From: Caldifarciminota bacterium
Lineage (GTDB): Bacteria > Hydrothermota > Hydrothermia > B15-G9
Direction of reading: 5' to 3'
Assembly (NCBI GenBank): GCA_027037615.1
Contig: JALVZN010000041.1
Location: 5,636-38,833 of the forward strand
DNA: 33,198 nucleotides
The notes below the pieces were generated by a model, which saw nothing but the letters and a program-made list of their open reading frames with translations, was not told the origin of the DNA and ran no database searches. Position numbers and translations under genes: made by a program. The first letter of the stretch is position 1. Every line of letters starts with the position of its first letter. Positions 8,476 through 14,447 of the stretch are shown piece after piece.

Positions 8476-8895
8476 ATGCCTTACAAACTTATAGACCACA
8501 CAGCTGATCTGGGGGTGGAGGTGTGGGCCGATTCGCTTGAAGGCCTCTTTGTGGAGGCCGCAAAAGCTATGTTTTCGGAGATTTCCGGAGATCTCGACGG
8601 GATTGAAGCCAAAGATGAGGTTATTTTGCGCATTTCTGGTGAAACGCTGGAGGATCTCCTTGTGGAATGGCTGTCTGACCTACTGTTCTACTTCGACACG
8701 GCAGGGTTCCTTTTCAGCAAATTTGAGGTGACCATTAACTCCGACATGAAATCGCTTGAGGGCAAAGCGATTGGCGAAAGGCTCGATCCTGAAAAGCACA
8801 AGATAAAAAGCCATATCAAGGCCGTGACATACCATCAAATGAACATCAAAGAAGAAGGCGGTAAGTGGAAAACCGAGATCATTTTCGACACATGA
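8476..8895 (+). CDS. Archease
   Basis: A 139-residue archease. The family activates the RNA ligase RtcB (guanylylation and multiple turnover) in tRNA splicing or RNA repair, and some members affect tRNA methylation. Family marks: the N-terminal IDHTADLG with metal-binding Asp residues, DLLVEWLSDLLF in the middle, and the C-terminal HKIKSHIKAVTYHQM block ending in IIFDT. The Shine-Dalgarno (AAGGGGTGA) overlaps the stop of the VIT/VWA gene, so start 8476 is preferred over 8449, which would read into that gene. The gene overlaps queD by 4 bases (ATGA). No rtcB gene is in the window, so the partner must lie elsewhere or differ. Confidence 0.92.
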   Translation: MPYKLIDHTADLGVEVWADSLEGLFVEAAKAMFSEISGDLDGIEAKDEVILRISGETLEDLLVEWLSDLLFYFDTAGFLFSKFEVTINSDMKSLEGKAIGERLDPEKHKIKSHIKAVTYHQMNIKEEGGKWKTEIIFDT

Positions 8896-9260
8896 AATTC
8901 CTGATATCAAAAGAGTTTAAGTTCGATGCGGCTCATAACCTCACGAGATACAAAGGCAAATGTGAGAAATTGCACGGGCATACTTATCGGCTAAAGGTGA
9001 CCCTGAGCGGGGACATCGGGCAGGACGACATGGTGGTGGATTTCGGGGACATAAAGGAGATCGTCAACCGACTTGTGATCTCAAAGCTGGATCATGCCTA
9101 TCTCAACGAACTCATCGACAACCCTACTGCGGAAAACATTGCGGTCTGGGTCTGGAACCAGCTGAAAGACGCCTTTCAGGGGCCAAATTACAGGCTGTAT
9201 TCGATCACCGTCTGGGAGACTGAGACGAGTTATGTCGAGCTTGTAGAGACATTGTCATAA
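8892..9260 (+). CDS. queD: 6-carboxy-5,6,7,8-tetrahydropterin synthase (QueD/PTPS family)
   Basis: A 122-residue member of the 6-pyruvoyl-tetrahydropterin synthase fold. It probably converts 7,8-dihydroneopterin triphosphate to 6-carboxytetrahydropterin, the second step of queuosine and other deazapurine synthesis. Zinc ligands His15 (FDAAH), His28 and His30 (LHGH) are present, with the catalytic Cys24 four residues before His28 as in QueD, and the D67-H68 pair (LDHAYLN). PTAENIAVWVW and a C-terminal ETSYVELVE complete the pattern. The Cys argues against the PTPS-III type. Start: the ATG overlaps the archease stop in an ATGA junction, so translation is coupled. Other que genes are not in view. 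Confidence 0.88.
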   Translation: MKFLISKEFKFDAAHNLTRYKGKCEKLHGHTYRLKVTLSGDIGQDDMVVDFGDIKEIVNRLVISKLDHAYLNELIDNPTAENIAVWVWNQLKDAFQGPNYRLYSITVWETETSYVELVETLS

Positions 9261-9379
9261 AAAATTTCGGATTAAAATTTAAGGCGACCTTTATGTTTGG
9301 ATTTGCGAAACCTTTTGCGCCTTAGTGATGAGGCAGAGTTCTTTGTTAGCTTATTTCAATGAGTGTTCTGTTCATAGCG

Positions 9380-9411
9380 GGGGAAGGTTGAAACCTTCCC
9401 CTTGATTTTTT
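9380..9411 (+). terminator. Rho-independent terminator downstream of queD
   Basis: An 8-bp perfect stem GGGGAAGG (9380-9387) and CCTTCCCC (9394-9401), extendable to 10 bp, is followed by TTGATTTTTT. It lies about 120 bases after the queD stop and would end the VIT/VWA-archease-queD transcript. A smaller AAGGAA/TTCCTT hairpin follows at 9413-9428. Confidence 0.75.
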
Positions 9412-9458
9412 AAGGAATCGGTTCCTTGAACATCCTAAGCTTGTGGGTGGTAACACGC

Positions 9459-9830
9459 TCAGTGTGCGTGTTCCTGACTTTCGTGGCAGGGCTCGGCTTT
9501 GCCCTGTAATTTCCCGCTCAAAAATTCCTTTATGACATCTTTGATGGTGCCGCTTACCCCTGTGACGACTTCGATCCCCATGTCCCTGAAAAACTCTATC
9601 GCGCGTTGGCCCATGCCGCCGGTCAGAACCACATCGGCACCGTGCGATTTGACCCATGATGGGATCTCACCCGGGCCGTGCCCCTCAAAATTAACCTCTT
9701 CGATCTCTATCGCGACCGGGTCGCCCTCCTCATCTATCTCGATGAAGGTGTAAATCCTTGCCCTTCCGAAATGTTCCTCCACCTCTGCGAAAAGTCCTTC
9801 TGTCGTTTTGCTCGGAATTGCGATCTTCAT
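9459..9830 (-). CDS. NifX/NifB-like dinitrogenase iron-molybdenum cofactor-binding family protein
   Basis: A 123-residue protein of the NifX/NafY/NifB C-terminal family, an RNase-H-like fold that binds iron-sulfur or cofactor precursors. It starts MKIAIPSKTTEGLFAEVEEH and has the family block FGRARIYTFIEID, the central ADVVLTGGMGQRA loop and the IEVVTGVSGT strand. The tail carries a Cys and three His residues (PCHESQEHAH), a possible metal site. The start at 9830 is set by AAGGAGGG just upstream; the frame extends to 9902 without support. No nitrogenase gene is nearby, and orphan members are common in anaerobes that do not fix nitrogen, so nitrogen fixation should not be inferred. Confidence 0.85.
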   Translation of the reverse strand: MKIAIPSKTTEGLFAEVEEHFGRARIYTFIEIDEEGDPVAIEIEEVNFEGHGPGEIPSWVKSHGADVVLTGGMGQRAIEFFRDMGIEVVTGVSGTIKDVIKEFLSGKLQGKAEPCHESQEHAH

Positions 9831-9855
9831 CTTTCCCTCCTTCGTGAGCCAGTCC

Positions 9856-9884
9856 AAAATAAGGCAAACAACAGAGCTGTTCAA
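9856..9884 (-). promoter_or_regulatory. Promoter of the NifX-like gene
   Basis: On the minus strand TTGAAC (9884-9879), a 17-base spacer and TATTTT (9861-9856) form a sigma-70-type promoter. The start point would be near 9849, leaving a short leader with the AAGGAGGG ribosome-binding site before the ATG at 9830. Confidence 0.5.
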
Positions 9885-9906
9885 CAGTCCGTTATCACTC
9901 ATTTAA

Positions 9907-9955
9907 AATGTTACCGAAATGAAACCGCTCACCAAATGATAATGTTACCAAAATG
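9907..9955 (+). repeat. Paired 15-bp direct repeat at the IS remnant's left end
   Basis: AATGTTACCGAAATG (9907-9921) and AATGTTACCAAAATG (9941-9955) differ at one base and are spaced 34 bases start to start. They lie immediately before the truncated transposase gene; the second overlaps the approach to its ribosome-binding site. They look like transposase-binding sites in the terminal region of an insertion sequence. Confidence 0.6.
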
Positions 9956-9965
9956 GAGGTAAAAT

Positions 9966-10226
9966 ATGCACAAAAAGCTACCTATGAGTTTCTCGGAAAG
10001 GCACAAATATTTGCTCCTGATGAAATCTCGCTACAAAAAGGCCCCTAAGAAAGAAAAACATATCCTCCTCAATGAGATGCAACAGGTCACAGGTCTCCAC
10101 CGTAAATCAATCATCCGCCTGATGAATGCCCCTTCTCTCACCACTGAGTGCAGACCTCGCGCTCTCCACAAGGACGACAATAATTTGTGTGGCAGAAGAT
10201 CGGCTTTCCTGTTAGCTCCTGCATAA
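9966..10226 (+). pseudogene. Truncated 5' fragment of an IS transposase
   Basis: The first 55 or so residues are the N-terminal helix-turn-helix of the same broad transposase family as the remnant at 3.8-4.2 kb: RYKKAPKKEKHILLNEM, then QQVTGLHRKSIIRLMNA. After about residue 65 the family pattern is lost and the frame runs to a TAA through unrelated sequence; the integrase-type catalytic domain is absent. A GGAGGT ribosome-binding site precedes the ATG. This is an inactive remnant; the whole 86-residue reading frame might still be translated. Confidence 0.65.
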
Positions 10227-10546
10227 GCTGTTACTTCCATGAAGCTTTAGCTTAAATAGTATTTCGTGGAGGCAGGTATTAGAGTGTTTTTCTATCGTCT
10301 TACAGAAAAGCGGCAAGGGAAAATGTTTTTCTCCGAATTCAGGCGTGTCCTCAATTTTGGGAGTTACCTACAACACTTTTCTATTTGGCAAGCACGCGAC
10401 ACCAAAACGCTGGAATGTAAATTGCTCGCAGGTGGGACTTTTGGGGCAAAATGGCTTGATATGCGTTGATTTCATGAAATTTTTGCTTTACTTTTCTAAA
10501 GCTTGATAAGCTTAAAGTATTGCCAAAATCAAATAGGAGGTAGAGG
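10227..10546. other. Gap after the IS remnant
   Basis: This 320-base AT-rich interval has no convincing gene. The 67-codon frame at 10266-10469 has no ribosome-binding site or recognisable pattern. The interval contains the sigma-54-type promoter match at 10411-10426 and a short AAGCTT-GAT-AAGCTT palindromic pair at 10499-10513, just upstream of the DUF296 gene. Confidence 0.6.
10411..10426 (+). promoter_or_regulatory. Sigma-54-type (-24/-12) promoter match
   Basis: TGGAATG-TAAA-TTGCT matches the consensus TGGCACG-N4-TTGCW at the invariant GG and GC with the correct 10-base spacing, and at 10 of 12 scored positions overall. Predicted transcription would start near 10438, about 110 bases before the DUF296 ATG. 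A sigma-54 activator (PilR) is encoded elsewhere in the window. No activator site was identified. Confidence 0.45.
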
Positions 10547-10960
10547 ATGGTTTATAAAGAGCACAGTGGTTTGATAGTGATTAGACTTGATGATGGGGAA
10601 ATCTTTCCAGATGAATCGAAATCCATATTTGACGATATACCATACATGGAGAGTGGAGTTGTTTTGTCTGCGCTTGGGATGTTGAGCGATTTTGAGCTCG
10701 GATACTTTCGGGACGGGGAATATCACAGAGACAGATTTGATGTGCCGATGGAGCTGATAGCGATAAGCGGTAGCATTAGTCGCAACGCTGAGCCATGGTA
10801 TCATCTTCATGCGGCCCTCGCTAATGAAGACAAATCGGTAGTAGGCGGACACTTGTTTCGGGGCAGGGTATGGGGAACTCTGGAAATCTTCTTGCTGAGC
10901 TCAGAGCTGAAGTTGTATCGCGTGCCCAAAGGCAACCTTAAAGTCCTTGACATAATCTGA
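10547..10960 (+). CDS. PPC domain (DUF296) protein
   Basis: A 137-residue single-domain PPC (plant and prokaryote conserved, DUF296) protein. The marks are FRDGEY near residue 55, MELIAISGSISR, and the diagnostic YHLHAALANEDKSVVGGHLF block, whose His residues form the conserved polar pocket of the family, then a closing AEVFL-like strand (LEIFLL). Prokaryotic members form trimers; their function is mostly unknown, and in plants the domain accompanies AT-hook DNA-binding motifs, which are absent here. The ribosome-binding site is AGGAGGT at 10535-10541. The stop is 12 bases before the MglA-like TTG start, so the two genes form an operon. Confidence 0.82.
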   Translation: MVYKEHSGLIVIRLDDGEIFPDESKSIFDDIPYMESGVVLSALGMLSDFELGYFRDGEYHRDRFDVPMELIAISGSISRNAEPWYHLHAALANEDKSVVGGHLFRGRVWGTLEIFLLSSELKLYRVPKGNLKVLDII

Positions 10961-10972
10961 GGAGGGGGAAAA

Positions 10973-11563
10973 TTGATAGTTAGCATAGCAGACAGGCTAA
11001 TAAAGATGAAGGTTTTATATTATGGGCCCCAAGGTTCAGGCAAAGCTACCAATCTGGCTTTTATAAGCGAAAAATACAGCGGGAAGAAGTCTGAACTCCG
11101 GGAGATTGAGACTATAGGACACAAACACTTCTCAATCACAATAGCTCCGATAGGATTTGAGCGATTGCATTCATTTAACATCTGGATAGAGCTCCTGACT
11201 GTGCCCGGCAAGCCAGAGTATCAGTCTGCCAGACGGGTGTTGCTCAGGGACACCGATGCTGTGGTTTTCGTGGCTGATTCCCAGATAGAGAGGACCAATG
11301 AGAATTTTCAGATGATAGTGGATTTGAAAAGCAACATGAGATTTTACAACATGACCATGAGGGACATCTTTCTGGTGATGCAGTATAACAAGCGCGACCT
11401 GCCGGACGCAGCACCGGTCCCTTACCTACAAAGGGTTTTAAATAGTAGTTTTAATGCTCCCTACATGGAAGCCATAGCGATACAGGGGGTCGGTGTAATG
11501 GAAACGCTTAACCAAGTACTTGAGAGTCTTATAAATACACTCAAAGCTAAATACGGCTCATAA
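10973..11563 (+). CDS. MglA-like Ras-family GTPase with altered catalytic motifs
   Basis: A 196-residue small GTPase of the MglA (mutual gliding motility) family, which sets cell polarity and controls type IV pili in Myxococcus and Thermus. The P-loop is G18-PQGS-G23-K24-A25-T26: the Ser/Thr that should follow Lys is Ala. The switch II motif is TVPG-K80 where MglA has TVPGQ, so the catalytic Gln is Lys. The switch I region (ETIGHKHFSI) lacks the usual Arg. The base-specificity motif NKRD (YNKRDLP), the VVFVADSQ strand and the QGVGVMETL end are intact, so nucleotide binding is likely but hydrolysis may be altered. Start TTG follows GGAGGGGG by a normal distance. No MglB/Roadblock partner is in the window. 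It converges on the DUF4388 gene with 4 bases between stops. Confidence 0.85.
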   Translation: MIVSIADRLIKMKVLYYGPQGSGKATNLAFISEKYSGKKSELREIETIGHKHFSITIAPIGFERLHSFNIWIELLTVPGKPEYQSARRVLLRDTDAVVFVADSQIERTNENFQMIVDLKSNMRFYNMTMRDIFLVMQYNKRDLPDAAPVPYLQRVLNSSFNAPYMEAIAIQGVGVMETLNQVLESLINTLKAKYGS

Positions 11564-11567
11564 CGCA

Positions 11568-12353
11568 TCATATACCGTGTTTCGAGAGCAAGGCATCCAT
11601 ATCTTTTTTGAATTTGTCTCTTGAATCTTCAGGGACTTCATTAGCAAGTAGGTCGATAAGCTGTCTCACTTTATTGCGCGGGAATTCGCTTTCTTTTTCG
11701 CCGAGCTGCATGATCTTCTCGCTGACGATAATGCCTGAGATTGGACCTATGTATTCGGTAAACTTCTTGATTATCTCATCCATTACGCTCTTATCAAGCA
11801 CCTCGTCTGGAGAGATAGTCTTTTTGACCCTGACAAGCCCATGAGAGATGAGGTTTTTCACAGCTTTGAAAACCTCGATCTCGCTTATTCCGAGATTAGC
11901 CGCAATGTCCTTAATCCTCGATTTCCCGTTTATCTGAGCGAGAATTTTCCACTCTACTGCGCTGAGTTTCAGCTCCTCATTTGAAGGTGTAGACTCCGTA
12001 AAGACAGGTATCGCAAACGGATCAAGCGCATCTTTTATGTCCTGCAGCTCGTCCAGTTTAACGGATAGGTCGAGAATGATGCTTTCAATATCTTCTTCTA
12101 TGGTTCTTTTAGGAGCTTCCTCATTAGGATAGAACTCAAAATCCCCCTCGTTCCAAAGATATGTAAGGAAAAGAGCATCTTTCCCTTCTACGGTTCCAGT
12201 TGTAGCGTGGATCACATTTCCCTTTTCAAAATAGATCTCGCCTCTGTCTTCTCCATGCCGCAACTCCAGTCGTCCCGTTAAACGGGAATGATGGATAAGC
12301 TCCAGTATATCAATGAGCTTTATATCCGCTAAATTTCCTGTAATTACCGGCAT
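11568..12353 (-). CDS. DUF4388 (PATAN-like) and winged-helix protein
   Basis: A 261-residue cytoplasmic protein. Residues about 1-105 are a DUF4388 domain: ITGNLADIKLIDILELIHHS, then TGRLELRHGEDRGEIYFEKG and NVIHATTG. This domain is frequent in response regulators and gliding or polarity proteins. Residues about 128-180 look like a winged helix (SAVEWKILAQINGKSRIKDI, then ANLGISEIEVFKAV), so DNA or protein binding is possible. The C-terminal 65 residues (EYIGPISGIIVSE onward) are helical and resemble the tail found on other DUF4388 proteins. No receiver domain is present. ATG 12353, with GAGGTG just upstream, is preferred over the GTG at 12359. It is the last gene of a three-gene minus-strand operon with the binding protein and the HAMP protein. 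Confidence 0.78.
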   Translation of the reverse strand: MPVITGNLADIKLIDILELIHHSRLTGRLELRHGEDRGEIYFEKGNVIHATTGTVEGKDALFLTYLWNEGDFEFYPNEEAPKRTIEEDIESIILDLSVKLDELQDIKDALDPFAIPVFTESTPSNEELKLSAVEWKILAQINGKSRIKDIAANLGISEIEVFKAVKNLISHGLVRVKKTISPDEVLDKSVMDEIIKKFTEYIGPISGIIVSEKIMQLGEKESEFPRNKVRQLIDLLANEVPEDSRDKFKKDMDALLSKHGI

Positions 12354-12374
12354 ATTCACCTCATTGTTTTTAAT

Positions 12375-13550
12375 TTACTTGACAATTACTGACTTCCCAT
12401 TTACTACGCGAGCAAGATAGATTTTCCTTATAGCATCACCTCTGGCATCGAATGTTATAGTTCCGGTAACCCCTTGGTAAGGTGGAAGTCCCCGTCCCAC
12501 TATTGACAGGTATCTCCTGACAGATTCACGAGATATCCCGCGCTCCTGAAGGGCTTTTATTATTAAATTTGCTGCATCGTACGCAAACGCGGCCCAAGGA
12601 CATGGCTCGTATCCGTATTTATCCTTGTAATCCCTGGCAAACTGTTTGTAAGAGATAGAGTTCGGGTTAAAGAATTCAGAGTGATACACGCCTTCGGCAT
12701 GCTTCCCAGCAAATTTCTTAAAGCTTTGCGGCATGCATCCATCGCCACAAAGCTTGGTAACATTTCTGAGCCCAACTGAGTCAACTGCGGCAAATACTGC
12801 TGCTGCTGAGTGGGGTATACAGGCTGCAAATATGAGATCAGGGTTCTGGCTTTTTAAAGCGGCTAGTGTATGGCCGAGATTTGTTACTCCAGCCATGTAA
12901 GGTATTCTTGCCAATACCTTGCCTCCACGAGCTGTAAATGTTCTAACAAAGAAGTAGGAGAGGCCTCTTCCATAGTCGTCGTTGTCATAAATCACAATTG
13001 CCCTTCTCGCATGGAGGTATGATATCGCCTGACCGGCGAGGATCCTTCCCTGCTGGGCATCACTTGGCACAACGCGGAATACATATCTACCTGCCTGACT
13101 GAGCCTTGGACTTGTGGCACTCGGAGAGATTGCCACAAGACGATAACGGTTATACATGAGGGCACCTGCGAGTGTCGTGCTGCTGTTGTAATGTCCGACA
13201 ACGCCCATGACTGCTGGATCTCTGCCAAACATGCGGGCAACTGAGAGAGCCTTGTTTCTGTTTGCCCCGTCATCACCTTTCACGAGCAGGATGTTGACAT
13301 TCGGTATCTCTCCCTTGAGGTTGAAGTTATCAACTGCCATTCGAACACCATCATAAATATGTTGTGGTTCAGGAGCCATAGCCTGAACGCTGAACGGAGC
13401 TGCTACCCCGATTTTTATCATGCGTAACCGTCCGGTCTGGGTCGGCACCTGATTGCTCAAAACGCCGATAGGGTCGGCGTTCGAGAGCGTCACAGCAAAG
13501 ATCGTTATTAACAAACCTGATATTACGGCAAAACTTATTTTCTTCATCAT
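12375..13550 (-). CDS. LivJ-type ABC transporter substrate-binding protein
   Basis: A 391-residue periplasmic binding protein of fold type I, the branched-chain amino acid / urea receptor class. The N-terminus is a signal peptide (MMKKISFAVISGLLITIFAV, cleavage likely near SNA-DP). Family marks: IKIGVAAPFS, QHIYDGVRMAVDNFN, VVGHYNSSTTLAGA, VAISPSATSPRLS, YVFRVVPSD and FAYDAANLIIKAL. Ribosome-binding site GGAGGT precedes two adjacent ATGs; the first (13550) is listed. No permease or ATPase genes (livHMGF) accompany it. Instead it lies 23 bases after a HAMP-ended membrane sensor gene, so a role in ligand sensing is at least as likely as uptake. The ligand cannot be told from sequence. Confidence 0.88.
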   Translation of the reverse strand: MMKKISFAVISGLLITIFAVTLSNADPIGVLSNQVPTQTGRLRMIKIGVAAPFSVQAMAPEPQHIYDGVRMAVDNFNLKGEIPNVNILLVKGDDGANRNKALSVARMFGRDPAVMGVVGHYNSSTTLAGALMYNRYRLVAISPSATSPRLSQAGRYVFRVVPSDAQQGRILAGQAISYLHARRAIVIYDNDDYGRGLSYFFVRTFTARGGKVLARIPYMAGVTNLGHTLAALKSQNPDLIFAACIPHSAAAVFAAVDSVGLRNVTKLCGDGCMPQSFKKFAGKHAEGVYHSEFFNPNSISYKQFARDYKDKYGYEPCPWAAFAYDAANLIIKALQERGISRESVRRYLSIVGRGLPPYQGVTGTITFDARGDAIRKIYLARVVNGKSVIVK

Positions 13551-13573
13551 GGCTTACCTCCGTGATTAAATTT

Positions 13574-14299
13574 TTACCTGCGAAGCCTTTCTATTGCAAG
13601 TTTCAAGCTTCTTGACATCCTTTCAATGGCCTGTGCCAGCTCACCGATCTCGTCGTTCGATTTCACATCAATCTTAACATCGAAGTCCCCCATACTCAAT
13701 TTGTTTGCGACTTCCGTCAGGTGCACTATCGGGTTGACGATACTGTTAGCGAATATGATCGCCATTGCAATTCCTCCAAGGAGCACTATGACCACGATGA
13801 CGAACAGGGATTTCAGAATTTTGTTGACCTCTCGTTTAACCCGCAAGAGTGAGATGCCGATCCTGAATGTTCCCAGCTCACCGCCGAGAATTGGCACGCC
13901 TATGTCCATGTAAGGAACTTTGTTAAAGATGATTGTTTTGATGCTTAGAGTGTCGCTTCTTACAAGGTTGGCTTTGAGAAATTTCTCTGGCAGATTCTCG
14001 ACCTCAAATGTATGCGCCAGAAGATTGCCAGCATCATCTGTTACGAGGGCGTAATCGACATCACCAGCGCTTTTTACCCTGTCGCATATTTCAAAAAGTG
14101 ATGCGCTATCGCCGTTGATTATTGGCTCCTCTGACTCCTTAGCAGCCTGAATTGCAAAGATAACACCTTGTTTCTGTAGTTGCTGTGTAAAAAAACCTCG
14201 AACAAAACTATTTATGTATATTGCAATAATGGCGGAAAGAGCTACAATTAGGGCAACTACCATCCCAAGTACTTTCCATCTTAAGCTTATTTTCTTCAT
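13574..14299 (-). CDS. Membrane sensor ending in a HAMP domain, no output domain
   Basis: A 241-residue inner-membrane protein. A first membrane segment (about residues 9-30) leads into a roughly 130-residue extracytoplasmic region with a PAS/Cache-like pattern (DYALVTDDAGNLLAHTFE and VPYMDIGVPILGGELGTFRI). A second segment (about 163-185) leads to a HAMP domain (NPIVHLTEVANKLSMGDFDV, then DEIGELAQAIERM). The protein stops just after HAMP, with no kinase, cyclase or chemoreceptor domain. ATG 14299 is chosen because AAGGAGGG lies just upstream; a frame from 14338 lacks one. It is first in the operon with the binding protein and the DUF4388 protein. Output must pass to a separate partner. Confidence 0.82.
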   Translation of the reverse strand: MKKISLRWKVLGMVVALIVALSAIIAIYINSFVRGFFTQQLQKQGVIFAIQAAKESEEPIINGDSASLFEICDRVKSAGDVDYALVTDDAGNLLAHTFEVENLPEKFLKANLVRSDTLSIKTIIFNKVPYMDIGVPILGGELGTFRIGISLLRVKREVNKILKSLFVIVVIVLLGGIAMAIIFANSIVNPIVHLTEVANKLSMGDFDVKIDVKSNDEIGELAQAIERMSRSLKLAIERLRR

Positions 14300-14321
14300 C
14301 GTGCCCTCCTTTTGTTGCCAA

Positions 14322-14350
14322 AGTTTAAGGTTACTCAAATTTTAAGTCAA
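14322..14350 (-). promoter_or_regulatory. Promoter of the HAMP/binding protein/DUF4388 operon
   Basis: On the minus strand TTGACT (14350-14345), a 17-base spacer and TAAACT (14327-14322) make a strong sigma-70-type match. The start point would be near 14315, placing a short leader and the AAGGAGGG ribosome-binding site before the ATG at 14299. Confidence 0.6.
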
Positions 14351-14447
14351 TCAAACCAGCATAGCTCTAACGAAATTGGCATCCAATATAGTATAGATAA
14401 ATTTTTGCTGTTATTTCAATACACCTGTTGTCCCTGTGCATCCTATA

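Noticed and set aside
9453-9471. ACACGC/GCGTGT hairpin at the end of the NifX-like gene as a terminator
   Set aside because: Stem is only 6 bp, overlaps the coding end and lacks a T-run on the minus strand.
9459-9830. Evidence for nitrogen fixation
   Set aside because: The NifX/NifB-like family is common in non-fixing anaerobes and no nitrogenase gene is present.
3774-10226. Composite transposon formed by the two IS fragments
   Set aside because: The fragments are only distantly related, both are truncated, and no matching terminal repeats or target duplications were seen.
10266-10469. 67-codon frame after the second IS remnant
   Set aside because: No ribosome-binding site, no domain, and AT-rich non-coding-like composition.
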